DNA from: WLXB01 sp040221475
Lineage (GTDB): Bacteria; Pseudomonadota; Alphaproteobacteria; Rhodospirillales; Rhodospirillaceae
Length of the DNA: 64,000 nucleotides
Direction of reading: 5' to 3'
Assembly: GCA_040221475.1 (NCBI GenBank)
Contig: JAVKEJ010000053.1
Location: 832,960 to 896,959, forward strand
The translations under genes and the position numbers were made by a program. Below, piece after piece: positions 1 through 8,779 of the stretch. The stretch's first letter is position 1. Every line of letters begins with the position of its first letter. Under the pieces are notes generated by a model, which did not search any database, had not been told where the DNA came from, and saw only the letters and a list, made by a program, of their open reading frames with translations.

Positions 1-1182
1 CCGGCCATTTGGGGCCCATGTGGGAGACTCCACAAGGAAGCCCTGAGCCAACAAACGCTCGTTTTCACCATTGGGCTCCATAACCCCAATATAGAAGTTA
101 CCACCACTCATACGTGTAAAGGCAATGAGGTCACCTCTCGGCGACCAGACCGGTGTTGCATAGCGGCCACTCCCAAAGCTAATTCTACGCGTTTCTGATC
201 CATCTGAGTTCATCACGTAGATTTGTTGGCTTCCACCGCGATCCGAGTTGAATGTTAGCTGCTTACCATCCGGAGCATAGGAGGAAGAGGTGTCGATCGC
301 AGGGTGATTGGTCAACCTCAATGTTCGACGAGTTCTGAGATCCATCTCATAAATTTCTGAATTGCCATCGGCGGCCATGGAAAAAGTTACTTTATTACCA
401 TCTGGTGAAAACCGCGGCGCATAGGTCATGCCCGGGAAGTCCCCCAACAGCTCTTGGCGTCCTGTATCAATGTTAAAGAGATAGACACGGGGAACATTGC
501 GAAAATACGAGAGATACGTGATTTCTTGCGCTGTCGGCGAGAAACGCGGGGTCAAAACAAGCGCAGACCCGTCGGTGAGAAAGCGGTGTCCTGCCCCATC
601 TTGATCCATAATCGCGAGCCGTTTGACACGTGCCGTACCCGGCCCACTCTCTGACACGTAGACAACGCGCGTATCAAAATAACCGGTTTCGCCGGTAATC
701 TGAGTGTAAATAGCATCAGCAATAATGTGCGAAACGCGCCGCCAATTCTCTGGTTGGGTAACATAGGCTTGCCCAATCATCTGTTGTCCGCCGAAAACAT
801 CCCATAAGCGGAAAGCGACCCGAACCTGACCATTGGGCTGTGTTTCGATCTCGCCTTGCACCAAGGCTTGGGCATTCAGTGCACGCCAATCCGCAAAACG
901 CGGCTGCACATCTAGGGAGGGTAAGGCTTGAATAAAGGCATCCCGATCAATCGGGCTAAAAAGACCTGATCGCTCTAAGTCATTAGAAATGACAGAACTC
1001 ACATCTTGCCCAATGCTCGCGGCGGCATCACCGTTTCCAGAGAAGAGCGCGACCGCAATCGGCATGGGCTCGACACGCCCCCGTGTGATGTCGATCTGAA
1101 CCTGAGCTTGTGCTACCGCAGCGGTTAAGAGCGCTGCAAATGCGATCGCCAATGAAAGCCAGCTTATACGCACACCAAACAT
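1..1182 (-). CDS. tolB: Tol-Pal system beta-propeller protein TolB (3' end outside window)
   Basis: Periplasmic TolB, which links the TolQRA motor to Pal in the outer membrane during cell constriction. The first 394 codons are present and the reading frame runs off the left edge, so about 40-60 C-terminal residues are missing by family length. A signal peptide occupies residues 1-26 with an AQA cleavage site. An N-terminal domain follows, then WD40-like repeats with the recurrent RFSPDG / SYAPDGKQLTF / WSPRGDLIAF pattern. The ATG at 1182 abuts an AAGAAGG Shine-Dalgarno with no spacer. The GTG at codon 4 has the usual spacing to it and may be the real start. It is the last Tol gene visible in the operon read leftwards; pal would be expected next. 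Confidence 0.95.
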   Translation of the reverse strand, partial: MFGVRISWLSLAIAFAALLTAAVAQAQVQIDITRGRVEPMPIAVALFSGNGDAAASIGQDVSSVISNDLERSGLFSPIDRDAFIQALPSLDVQPRFADWRALNAQALVQGEIETQPNGQVRVAFRLWDVFGGQQMIGQAYVTQPENWRRVSHIIADAIYTQITGETGYFDTRVVYVSESGPGTARVKRLAIMDQDGAGHRFLTDGSALVLTPRFSPTAQEITYLSYFRNVPRVYLFNIDTGRQELLGDFPGMTYAPRFSPDGNKVTFSMAADGNSEIYEMDLRTRRTLRLTNHPAIDTSSSYAPDGKQLTFNSDRGGSQQIYVMNSDGSETRRISFGSGRYATPVWSPRGDLIAFTRMSGGNFYIGVMEPNGENERLLAQGFLVESPTWAPNGR

Positions 1183-1251
1183 CCTTCTTTTGCCTTCATC
1201 ATAATTGTTATCACGACCCAGATCCGTTCACCGCAACGTCAAAGATTTAAT

Positions 1252-2079
1252 TTAGTTGAGGCGACCCTGCGGAGAAAACGTAAATACGATTTCTTTGAAG
1301 ATCTCGTATCTTTGTGGCGAGATTGGGATATTGCTACAACTCAATACAGCGGCCCGCGCACTGTCTGCAAATGTTCTAAAGGGCGGGTCTGAAAAATACC
1401 GCGCTGTGTCTTCTATAACAGCCTGCCGTACACTGCCGTCGGGTTGAATTGAAACTTTGATATCCGCTGTCAAGTCCTGAAGCCCCTCTTTCCCTGGATC
1501 AATACGCCAGCAGTTTTCAATATGTGCGCGAATAGCGTCTCGCTCACTCAGTGTGGCTCGATCTGCATTTAACAAAGTTCTTACCCGGTCATCAGGCTCG
1601 GCTTCCGTTGGCTCTTGTGGCGGGGTCGGCCTTTTGGAAACTTCCTGCTCCAAGTTTTTCACCAGACTCACAAGCTGATCAAAAGAGTCTTCCTTTTTGG
1701 GCGGCTCCGGCTTTTTAGGTGGCTCTGGTTTGCGCGGTGGCACAGTGACCTTGGGCACCGGGGGCGCTTCAGCAACTTGCTTCGGCTCGGGCTGAGGCGC
1801 AGGAGCTTCCGGCGGTGGCGGAGGTGGGGCCGGCTCTGGCGGCGCGGGGGCCGGTTCTGGCGCCGGCTCAGGTGGTGCAGGAGCTGGCTTTGGCTCGGGC
1901 TCTGGTTCAGGCTTTGGCTTCGGTGGTGGCGCTGCCGTCACCTCAGCAATTTCAACCAGCTCAACAACAATAGTATCATCTACCGCAATCTTTTCGCGCT
2001 CAAAGAATGGCAGTCCAACCACCGTGACCAAAATCACGAAGCCATGCAGCGCCGTCGAAAGTAAGAAGCTTTTTCTCAC
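1252..2079 (-). CDS. tolA: Tol-Pal system protein TolA (TonB-like C-terminus)
   Basis: Inner-membrane-anchored, periplasm-spanning arm that couples TolQ-TolR to TolB and Pal. An N-terminal membrane helix covers about residues 6-24. Residues 50-130 are a Pro/Glu/Lys/Ala-rich stretch typical of alphaproteobacterial TolA, in place of the long helix of enterics. Residues 165-275 form the TolA/TonB-like C-terminal domain, with two cysteines (C190 and C248) that could form a disulfide. It lies 11 bp after tolR and 69 bp before tolB. The low-complexity repeat causes an apparent Trp/Arg-rich reading frame on the other strand, which is not a gene. Confidence 0.9.
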   Translation of the reverse strand: MRKSFLLSTALHGFVILVTVVGLPFFEREKIAVDDTIVVELVEIAEVTAAPPPKPKPEPEPEPKPAPAPPEPAPEPAPAPPEPAPPPPPPEAPAPQPEPKQVAEAPPVPKVTVPPRKPEPPKKPEPPKKEDSFDQLVSLVKNLEQEVSKRPTPPQEPTEAEPDDRVRTLLNADRATLSERDAIRAHIENCWRIDPGKEGLQDLTADIKVSIQPDGSVRQAVIEDTARYFSDPPFRTFADSARAAVLSCSNIPISPQRYEIFKEIVFTFSPQGRLN

Positions 2080-2090
2080 AGTTGTGTTGC

Positions 2091-2531
2091 CTAACGGGCT
2101 TTCGGTGGATCGGTAACCAACGCCGCATTCCTCAACCCGGCTTGATAAATCTCTGACATCACGTCCATAACGGTGCCATAGGCAAGTGACTTATCCGCAC
2201 GAACATAAATACGAACGTCAGGATTTGCCTCAGTGACCGCTTTCAGGCGTGCGCCTAAATTTTTCAATTCGACTGGCGTGCTTTGCAACATCACACCATC
2301 CTTATTTATGCTCACAGTCAGGGCCTGATTGTCTTGAGGCAAACTTGGTGTTTTTGCTTCCGGCAAATCAACATCAACGCCGGTGGTTAACAGCGGCGCA
2401 GCGACGATAAAAATGACCAGCAGCACCAGCATAACATCGACCATGGGAGTCACGTTGATCTCAGCCATAGGTCGGTAGGGCTTGCGACGCGAGCCGCCGC
2501 CGCCTTCGCTGGGCTGTACAAACATGCCCAT
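2091..2531 (-). CDS. tolR: Protein TolR (ExbD/TolR family)
   Basis: Single-span stator subunit of the proton-driven Tol motor. A Gly/Arg-rich cytoplasmic start is followed by the conserved segment EINVTPMVDVMLVLLVIF with the membrane aspartate D32 that carries the proton-responsive role in this family. The periplasmic ExbD-like domain fills residues 50-146, matching the usual family length of 140-150. It is 2 bp downstream of tolQ and is surely co-transcribed with it. Confidence 0.95.
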   Translation of the reverse strand: MGMFVQPSEGGGGSRRKPYRPMAEINVTPMVDVMLVLLVIFIVAAPLLTTGVDVDLPEAKTPSLPQDNQALTVSINKDGVMLQSTPVELKNLGARLKAVTEANPDVRIYVRADKSLAYGTVMDVMSEIYQAGLRNAALVTDPPKAR

Positions 2532-2533
2532 AT

Positions 2534-3265
2534 CTAACTCCGCTCCTCAAGTTTCCGGGACAAAATGGCTCCGAACTCTCCGGCAAAATTCTCAAGACGT
2601 AAGGCGTAGCGATTCATGTCAGACGAAATGGAGTTGTAGGCAATAACGGCTGGAATAGCCGCCACCAATCCAAGCGCTGTCGCAAAAAGGGCTTCCGCAA
2701 TGCCGGGTGCAACCGTCGCCAAACTGGTGTCACTAGAGGCCCCGATCGCGCTGAACGTATTCATAATTCCCCACACGGTTCCAAACAGCCCAACGAAAGG
2801 CGCAACCGCTCCTGTGGATGCCAAAAACGTCATCCGGCGTTGCAATTGATCCATCTCGCGTTCCAGGCTGATTCTCATCACGCGATCAATACGCTGGCCC
2901 AACACTCCAATGTTCTCTTGCTTACTCTCCCGACCTTTAGATGACGAGCGACGCCATTCACGCATGGCCGCAACAAAAATTGATGACATAGGATCAGGGG
3001 GGCGCGCGCCAACACGATCATACAATTCTTCTAACGAACTGCCCGACCAGAATTTTTCTTCAAAACGTTCTGCCCGTTTGGTCAAAGACCGAAGCCTAAG
3101 AGCTTTATCGAAAATAATCGCCCAACTCCAAAGAGATGCCGCAGCCAAAAATAGCATCACTGACTTCACCACAAAGTCCGCTTGCAAAAATAGGCCCCAA
3201 AGAGAGAAGTCTAGTTGTGTAGCAACTTCCCCAACGGCACCGACTGTTTCAACATCCATACCCAA
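2534..3265 (-). CDS. tolQ: Protein TolQ (MotA/TolQ/ExbB proton channel family)
   Basis: Three-span inner-membrane subunit that forms the proton channel with TolR. Membrane segments are at about residues 31-52, 147-170 and 190-212. The conserved GAVAPFVGLFGTVWGIM motif lies in the second and the Gly/Ala-rich GLVAAIPAVIAYN in the third. Length (243) is normal for TolQ. The start codon directly follows the ybgC stop, consistent with translational coupling in the ruvCAB-ybgC-tolQRAB run. Confidence 0.95.
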   Translation of the reverse strand: MGMDVETVGAVGEVATQLDFSLWGLFLQADFVVKSVMLFLAAASLWSWAIIFDKALRLRSLTKRAERFEEKFWSGSSLEELYDRVGARPPDPMSSIFVAAMREWRRSSSKGRESKQENIGVLGQRIDRVMRISLEREMDQLQRRMTFLASTGAVAPFVGLFGTVWGIMNTFSAIGASSDTSLATVAPGIAEALFATALGLVAAIPAVIAYNSISSDMNRYALRLENFAGEFGAILSRKLEERS

Positions 3266-3736
3266 CTAACCCTTCTGTTTACGTAAACGTTCAAGTGTGG
3301 CTTTCAAGGCGGAGGTCAAGCGCTGCGGCTTGCCCTCTTCATTGACAACCACCAGTTTGATTTTCAAATCCGCAACGGCCTCGCCAATGCCAGACTCATC
3401 CATCCTGTTGATCCGCTGATGCATCACCATTGAGGCTCCACCAAGACGGTCAAGGTGAGTCCGCACGATGAGTTCATCCTCAAGTTTAGACTGACTGATG
3501 TACTTAATCTCAGCCGAATGAACAGCAAACACCAAGCCATGCGTCTCGATCATTTCAACATGATTAAGCCCATTGACACGCATCATCTCGGTGCGGGCGC
3601 GTTCAGCAAACTTGAGATAATTCGCGTGATATACCATACGTCCCGCGTCTGTCTCTTCGTAATAAACGCGTAACGGATAAAGGTGAACTGGACCGTCCAT
3701 CAGGCCGGTTGAAGAGCGCGGTAAGGACACGGTCAT
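3266..3736 (-). CDS. ybgC: Tol-Pal associated acyl-CoA thioesterase YbgC
   Basis: Hotdog-fold 4-hydroxybenzoyl-CoA thioesterase family member regularly found at the head of tol operons. The signature YYEETDAGRMVYHANYLKF carries the likely catalytic aspartate (D30). At 156 residues it is about 15 longer than usual at the N-terminus. Met13 could be the true start, but the upstream ATG overlaps the ruvB stop as ATGA, favouring translational coupling from 3736. It hydrolyses short or acyl-carrier-linked thioesters in known relatives; the native substrate is not clear. Confidence 0.9.
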   Translation of the reverse strand: MTVSLPRSSTGLMDGPVHLYPLRVYYEETDAGRMVYHANYLKFAERARTEMMRVNGLNHVEMIETHGLVFAVHSAEIKYISQSKLEDELIVRTHLDRLGGASMVMHQRINRMDESGIGEAVADLKIKLVVVNEEGKPQRLTSALKATLERLRKQKG

Positions 3737-4770
3737 TCCGCCTCACCAAGCATATCAAGTTGGGGTTGCTCTCGTTGCTGTGGCGCCGACACCCCAATGT
3801 GTCGATAGCCACTCTCAGACAACATACGACCCCGAGGCGTTCGCTGGATCAGCCCTTTCTGTATCAGGAAGGGTTCAACCACATCTTCTAACGTATCGCG
3901 TTCCTCTGCTAAAGCCGCCGATAAGGTATCCACGCCAACGGGGCCACCGCCGTAAAATTCAGCGATGCACATCAAGTAACGACGGTCCATGGCATCAAGA
4001 CCAAGAATATCAACGTCGAGCCTTTGTAAAGCAGCATCCGCAGCCTTGGCGTCAACAATCTCGGTGCCTTCAACAGCAGCAAAATCCCGGACACGGCGCA
4101 AAAGACGTCCCGCAACCCGGGGTGTCCCTCTTGAGCGCTTTGCAATTTCCAACGCACCATCAGATGCCATTTTCAGGTTAAGAATGGCTGCGCCACGGGT
4201 GACAATACTGACTAAGTCATCAGGCTCATAAAATTCAAGGCGCAACGGAATACCGAAGCGGTCACGCAAAGGTGTCGTCAATAGACCTGAACGCGTTGTT
4301 GCGCCAACAAGTGTAAAAGGTTGCAATTCTATACGTACCGAACGAGCTGCTGGTCCCTCGCCTATAATGAGATCCAGCTGGAAATCTTCCATAGCCGGAT
4401 ACAAAACCTCTTCTATGGCGGGATTGAGGCGATGTATCTCGTCAATAAACAGAACATCGCGCGCCTCAAGATTGGTCAAGATCGCCGCCAAGTCGCCAGC
4501 TTTCGCAATCATTGGTCCAGAGGTCGCCCGGAACCCGACGCCCAACTCTCGGGAGACGATTTGCGCCAGCGTTGTCTTACCCAGACCCGGTGGCCCATGC
4601 AGAAGAACGTGATCAAGGGGCTCACTCCGGGCCGCGGCCGCTGAGATAAAAACGCTAAGATTTTCACGCAGCGACTTTTGGCCGATGAACTCGCTTAACC
4701 GCTGTGGGCGAAGTTTCGCATCCGCATCGTCTTGTTGTTCGCCGCCTGAAACGACCCGGTCTTCAGCCAT
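3733..4770 (-). CDS. ruvB: Holliday junction branch migration DNA helicase RuvB
   Basis: Hexameric AAA+ motor that drives branch migration with RuvA. Walker A is GPPGLGKTT, Walker B is DVLFIDEIHRLN, sensor/arginine-finger sequence GATTRSGLLTTPLRDRFG follows, and the C-terminal winged helix contains the TPRGRML segment. The 345-residue length is typical. It overlaps ruvA by 8 bp upstream and ybgC by 4 bp downstream, so the three are translationally coupled. Confidence 0.98.
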   Translation of the reverse strand: MAEDRVVSGGEQQDDADAKLRPQRLSEFIGQKSLRENLSVFISAAAARSEPLDHVLLHGPPGLGKTTLAQIVSRELGVGFRATSGPMIAKAGDLAAILTNLEARDVLFIDEIHRLNPAIEEVLYPAMEDFQLDLIIGEGPAARSVRIELQPFTLVGATTRSGLLTTPLRDRFGIPLRLEFYEPDDLVSIVTRGAAILNLKMASDGALEIAKRSRGTPRVAGRLLRRVRDFAAVEGTEIVDAKAADAALQRLDVDILGLDAMDRRYLMCIAEFYGGGPVGVDTLSAALAEERDTLEDVVEPFLIQKGLIQRTPRGRMLSESGYRHIGVSAPQQREQPQLDMLGEAE

Positions 4771-5398
4771 GACTTGAAAGGTCCTTCAGTCCGTCACGGA
4801 TGACGACATCCAGCGTCATATCCGCAGGCTTGTTTTGAAGCACCCGAGATACCGCGCCAAACGCATCTGCTCGACCGTAGCCAAGGTTAACCAGAGCAGA
4901 CACTGCGTCATCAACCAGTCCGGCTTTTGCTTGAGTTTCTGATGTTGATGTTATGACTCCGGCCTTTACCGACGCTAATGCGGCATAAGATACGATCGCT
5001 GCAACCTTGTCCTTAAGTTCAGTCACGATCCGGGCCGCCAACTTAGGACCAACACCAGAGGCGCGTGTGAAGGGGGTTTTATCCTGCGCTGCGACGGCCT
5101 CGGCAATCTGATCGGGACTGAGGGCAGACAAAATCGCCAATGCGACTTTGTTCCCAACACCCTGAACTTTCGTGACCAGCAAGAATGCCTCGCGCTCCCG
5201 GGCCGAGGCAAACCCATACAAATGTATGTGATCTTCACGGACATGCGTTTCAATAGACAGCGCAACCGCCTCTCCTAGTTGGGGTAGCTCGCTCAGCGTT
5301 CGCGACGAACAGAACACCTGGTACCCAACACCGGTAACATCAAGAACGGCCCAGTCATCGCCAACACTATCTAAGATACCTTTTAGCTTCGCGATCAT
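4763..5398 (-). CDS. ruvA: Holliday junction branch migration protein RuvA
   Basis: Tetrameric DNA-binding partner of RuvB. The start is placed at the ATG of MIAKLKGILDSV, the canonical RuvA N-terminus, giving 211 residues. A frame that begins further upstream only overlaps ruvC. That ATG overlaps the ruvC stop as ATGA. The OB-fold domain is about residues 1-64, followed by two helix-hairpin-helix motifs (VQGVGNKVALAIL and ASGVGPKLAARIV). A short Ala-rich linker leads to the RuvB-binding C-terminal domain (VSALVNLGYGRADA). Confidence 0.97.
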   Translation of the reverse strand: MIAKLKGILDSVGDDWAVLDVTGVGYQVFCSSRTLSELPQLGEAVALSIETHVREDHIHLYGFASAREREAFLLVTKVQGVGNKVALAILSALSPDQIAEAVAAQDKTPFTRASGVGPKLAARIVTELKDKVAAIVSYAALASVKAGVITSTSETQAKAGLVDDAVSALVNLGYGRADAFGAVSRVLQNKPADMTLDVVIRDGLKDLSSHG

Positions 5399-5913
5399 CG
5401 CGCGGCTCCTCCGGCGATGGCGCGCGCTAATCTCTGGCCGGATACCCGATGATGGGCATGACAAATCGCCACTGCCAGAGCATCTGCAGCATCTGACGAT
5501 GCCGCTTTGTGACCAGGGAGAAGCATCGCGACCATGGTCTCAACTTGGTGTTTATCCGCATGACCAGCCCCAACCACCGCTTTCTTGACTGCATTCGGTG
5601 TGTATTCCGAAACGCCCAATCCAGCATTTGAAGCAGCCAGCATCGCTGCGGCCCGCGCATGTCCCAGTTTGAGCGTTGAGGTCGGATTCTTATTAACGAA
5701 TGTCTCCTCGATCGCGCATTCGTTTGGTCGATGAATGTCTATGATCTCGGTGAGATGTGAAAAAATATACTGCAGCCGAATTGCGAGACCATCCTTGGCA
5801 GATGCGCACACCGTCCCATTCGCCACTGCACTAAGGTGGTTGCCATCGACATCTATAACGCCCCATCCCGTTGCGCGAAGTCCTGGGTCTAGCCCTAAGA
5901 GCCGAATGGCCAT
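5395..5913 (-). CDS. ruvC: Crossover junction endodeoxyribonuclease RuvC
   Basis: Dimeric resolvase that nicks Holliday junctions symmetrically. The RNase-H-like acidic residues are visible: D9 in LLGLDPGLRATGWG, the E69/E70 pair in CAIEETFVNKNP, and the aspartates of SSDAADALAVAICHAH near residues 138-145. Length (172) is normal. It lies 27 bp downstream of yebC and starts the ruvCAB-tol block. Confidence 0.97.
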   Translation of the reverse strand: MAIRLLGLDPGLRATGWGVIDVDGNHLSAVANGTVCASAKDGLAIRLQYIFSHLTEIIDIHRPNECAIEETFVNKNPTSTLKLGHARAAAMLAASNAGLGVSEYTPNAVKKAVVGAGHADKHQVETMVAMLLPGHKAASSDAADALAVAICHAHHRVSGQRLARAIAGGAAR

Positions 5914-5940
5914 TCGTAATTCCTGTGGTTCAGACGTCAG

Positions 5941-6684
5941 TCAGCCGAGTTCAGCTAAAATGCTGTCGTCGATCTCATAGTTGGCCGCGACATTTTGAAC
6001 GTCATCGTTGTCTTCCAGCACTTCAAGCAGGTTGAAAAGCTTTTCCGCATTTTCTTTGTCAAGCTCGACCGTAGTTTGTGGACGCCAGTCCAATTTGGCG
6101 CTTTCAGGCTCGCCTAGAGCATCTTCCAAGGCTTTTTGTACGATATTGAGATCATTGGGATCGCAGTAAATATCATGCCCGTCCTCTGAGGACTCAACAT
6201 CAGCTGCGCCCGCCACAATGGCCGCTTCCATAATGCCCTCTTCATTTGCGGCATCGGCGGCGTACTTAACCAGGCCAACACGGTCAAAACTAAAAGCAAC
6301 GCTATTGGTTTCACCCATTGTTCCGCCGCCCTTGTTGAAGGCCGTTCTGACCTCTGCAGCTGTGCGGTTGCGGTTATCTGTTAAGGCTTCGACAATCAGT
6401 GCAACGTTTCCCGGCCCATAGCCTTCGTATCTGGCTTCTTCATAATTCTCACTGTCACCACCCGTCGCCTTATCTATGGCTCTTTGGATATTGTCTTTGG
6501 GCATACTTTGGGCGCGCGCCGCCGCAATGGCAGCTCTCAACCGCGGATTGTGATCCGGGTCAGGCATACCCATTTTGGCCGAAACAGTGATTTCTTTTGC
6601 CAATTTGGTAAACAGCTTAGAGCGCTTCTTATCCTGAGCACCCTTGCGAAACATGATATTCTTAAATTTGGAATGACCCGCCAT
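5941..6684 (-). CDS. yebC: YebC/PmpR family DNA-binding regulatory protein
   Basis: TACO1/YebC-type protein, often annotated as a transcriptional regulator; in several bacteria family members are reported to relieve ribosome stalling. The start is set at the ATG of MAGHSKFKNIMFRKG, the canonical N-terminus, preceded by AAGGACGG at good spacing; the extra 40 codons upstream look untranslated. The 247-residue protein keeps the three-domain layout, with conserved GYGPGNVALIVEALTDNRNRTAAEVRTAF split around residues 90-120. Next to ruvC, as in most proteobacteria. Confidence 0.95.
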   Translation of the reverse strand: MAGHSKFKNIMFRKGAQDKKRSKLFTKLAKEITVSAKMGMPDPDHNPRLRAAIAAARAQSMPKDNIQRAIDKATGGDSENYEEARYEGYGPGNVALIVEALTDNRNRTAAEVRTAFNKGGGTMGETNSVAFSFDRVGLVKYAADAANEEGIMEAAIVAGAADVESSEDGHDIYCDPNDLNIVQKALEDALGEPESAKLDWRPQTTVELDKENAEKLFNLLEVLEDNDDVQNVAANYEIDDSILAELG

Positions 6685-6810
6685 AACACCGTCCTTGTGG
6701 CCACCAATAGCGGCGACCCACTTTATTGTAGCATACCAGATGTTGTGTTTCTCACCCAACAATCGTTGAGCCTCTGAATGACAAGCAGACCCGGATGCTG
6801 TCAAGCGCAG

Positions 6811-7629
6811 TTACACGGCTGGGGGAAGGATTCCTGCCAATTCTCCACCCACACGAATGGGATGGATTTGGTCTGCGAGTCCAGTGCGATCATCGGTGAC
6901 TACGACTACGCCGCACAGCGTCGCGGGACCCGTGGCAGGCTCCAGCCGCTCTCCTGGAAGGCTCTCCACAAAGCGCCGCAAAGCAATCCCCGCATCCATG
7001 CCGATCACAGAATTATAAGGTCCGCACATCCCTGCGTCAGTTTGATACCCAGTACCTTCAGGAAGAATACGCGTATCCGCTGTCGGAATATGGGAATGAC
7101 TTCCTACAGCAAGCGAAGCTCTTCCGTCCGCCACGCACCCCAGGGCCGTTTTTTCGCTGGTCGCCTCACCGTGAATATCCACAATAATCGCATCTGCATC
7201 CCTGCCCAGTTGAGTCCCGGCCAGAAAACCTTCCAAAGCGCGGAACGGGTCATCAATAGGCGGCATGAACAAACGGCCCATGACCTGACATACAGCGACA
7301 CGCCGTCCATCGGCTGTTTGATAAAGGCCAGCGCCGAGACCTGGTGTGCCCTCTGCATAATTCAGAGGCCGCAATAAACGGGGTTCCGTTGGAATGTAAT
7401 CAATGATCTCCCGTTGATCCCAGGCATGATTTCCAGTCGTAATGACGTCGACACCAGCCGCGAATAAAGCTTCACAAATCTTGACTGTGATACCAAAGCC
7501 GTGGGCTGCATTTTCCCCACAAGCGACAACAAAATCCAGGCCAAGCCGGTCGCGTAACTCTGGCACTAAGTCAATCACAGCCTGACGGCCGACTTTGCCC
7601 ATAATGTCGCCAAGGTACATCAGCCTCAT
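6811..7629 (-). CDS. TIGR00282-type metallophosphoesterase (YmdB-like)
   Basis: Two-metal phosphoesterase of the YmdB family; characterised relatives hydrolyse 2',3'-cyclic nucleotides or cAMP. The metal-binding series is present in order: YLGDIMG near residue 5, CGENAAHGFG, TTGNHAWDQ, DIHGEATSEK, and GSHSHIPTADTRI. Length 272 is normal. It overlaps the upstream cyclo-ligase gene by 4 bp, so the two are translationally coupled. The physiological substrate here is unknown. A phosphodiesterase in a genome with class III cyclases is noted, but no direct link can be shown. Confidence 0.88.
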   Translation of the reverse strand: MRLMYLGDIMGKVGRQAVIDLVPELRDRLGLDFVVACGENAAHGFGITVKICEALFAAGVDVITTGNHAWDQREIIDYIPTEPRLLRPLNYAEGTPGLGAGLYQTADGRRVAVCQVMGRLFMPPIDDPFRALEGFLAGTQLGRDADAIIVDIHGEATSEKTALGCVADGRASLAVGSHSHIPTADTRILPEGTGYQTDAGMCGPYNSVIGMDAGIALRRFVESLPGERLEPATGPATLCGVVVVTDDRTGLADQIHPIRVGGELAGILPPAV

Positions 7630-8243
7630 AGCAAGTCCTGCCCAACACGGTCGGTTTCAATAAATCGTGTCGGTGTAAAAACACCATCCAATTGGGCATC
7701 AAATGGCTCAACAGGAATGGCCTCAACCTGTTGTTCATCAAACGCTACTCCATAGGCTGCTATATTATTGCTTTGCCTTAGATAACTTAAAGTTCGGTCA
7801 TAATACCCGCCGCCAAACCCAAGCCGGAACCCGGCACTATCAAATGCGACCACTGGAACCAAAACTACACTGGGCACAAGTTCGTCAGAGTGCGCGCCCG
7901 GTTGAAAAGTCTTATAACGTCCGCTGTCTAGCGGTTGACCAACCCGCCAAGCCTTAAAGGTCAGAACTTCACCGGACTGACCAACAACGGGCAAGCAGAG
8001 TGTGGCTCCTCGGTCTTGCAGTCGCATGAGTGCTTCTTGTGGGTCGAGTTCGTCACCGATCGCAAAGTAGCCCGCAATCACAGTCTGAGGGCCAAACTTA
8101 ATATGCTGCTCTAACTGCGCGCTAAGCTGGCTAGAAGCTCTTGGATGGCTGGCTTTGACGATTTTCCGCAATGCGAGCATCTCAGACCGGAGGGCAGCCT
8201 TTTCGGCTTGGCTTTGGCCCTGGGCCGATTGTGACATTCTCAA
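7626..8243 (-). CDS. ygfA: 5-formyltetrahydrofolate cyclo-ligase
   Basis: Converts 5-formyl-THF to 5,10-methenyl-THF using ATP. The C-terminal nucleotide/substrate motif GFRLGFGGGYYDRTL is intact and the N-terminal KAALRSEMLALRK helix is typical. Length is 205. It lies directly downstream of the 6S RNA gene, as in many proteobacteria, and is probably produced from the same primary transcript. Met3 is an alternative start. Confidence 0.93.
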   Translation of the reverse strand: MRMSQSAQGQSQAEKAALRSEMLALRKIVKASHPRASSQLSAQLEQHIKFGPQTVIAGYFAIGDELDPQEALMRLQDRGATLCLPVVGQSGEVLTFKAWRVGQPLDSGRYKTFQPGAHSDELVPSVVLVPVVAFDSAGFRLGFGGGYYDRTLSYLRQSNNIAAYGVAFDEQQVEAIPVEPFDAQLDGVFTPTRFIETDRVGQDLL

Positions 8244-8254
8244 AACCTATACTA

Positions 8255-8425
8255 AAAAGGACGTGGAGCCGTCACAGCCGTCGGCTAACGTGACCTCGCC
8301 ATGGGCCACAGGGTTAATGTGGGCGCCGCGATCATAGAGCCAGAGCCCTACGAGAGGCAGCTCCCGATCTTACGATATCGCCCCTGGGAGTAACCACAGC
8401 CTGACGCACCAGACAGCTCCACAGC
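8255..8425 (-). ncRNA. ssrS: 6S RNA
   Basis: Regulatory RNA that mimics an open promoter and sequesters sigma70-RNA polymerase. The stretch between zapA and the cyclo-ligase gene has no coding frame. On the minus strand GTGGAGCTGTC (8422-8412) and GACGGCTCCAC (8273-8263) form a complete 11-bp closing helix (one G-U pair). They enclose about 138 nt, giving a core of 160 nt, the usual alphaproteobacterial size. The zapA-ssrS-ygfA order is the classic location. Exact ends are approximate. Confirmation would be a match to the Rfam 6S model. Confidence 0.88.
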
Positions 8426-8431
8426 CGCAAC

Positions 8432-8764
8432 TTAGGGACGTTCAAGCTTTTCAGCAAGGCTATCGATGCGTGTTGCCATTGAGTCTATTGCGGTCACGAT
8501 TGCTTCTTCGGCCTCAATTCGGGCCTCACCTTTGCCGCTACGCCTCAAATTTTCAAGTTCCCCAGCCGCATCGGAGAGCTCATCTGCGATCAAAAGCGAC
8601 ACCATAACCAACAGCATGCTGTCGGATACGGGGCCGGTTGACTCCAGCAGCTTGGTGGCACGCTCGTCCAAATACCGGCCCAAACGACTCAAATGAGCCT
8701 CTTGTCCATCATCACAAGCGATCTGATAGGTTCTGCCACGCAGAGTTATCGAAACTTGGGCCAT
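8432..8764 (-). CDS. zapA: Cell division protein ZapA
   Basis: Small FtsZ-ring-associated protein that bundles FtsZ protofilaments. The N-terminal SITLRGRTYQIACDDGQEAHL is the ZapA signature, and a C-terminal coiled coil covers residues 60-110. Length 110 is normal. It sits 15 bp downstream of a coiled-coil gene and directly upstream of the 6S RNA. Confidence 0.93.
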   Translation of the reverse strand: MAQVSITLRGRTYQIACDDGQEAHLSRLGRYLDERATKLLESTGPVSDSMLLVMVSLLIADELSDAAGELENLRRSGKGEARIEAEEAIVTAIDSMATRIDSLAEKLERP

Positions 8765-8779
8765 ATCTATATTTTACCT

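Noticed and set aside
1615..2064. 149-codon plus-strand frame rich in Trp/Arg/Leu
   Set aside because: It is the antisense of the Pro/Glu repeat of tolA; composition is an artefact.
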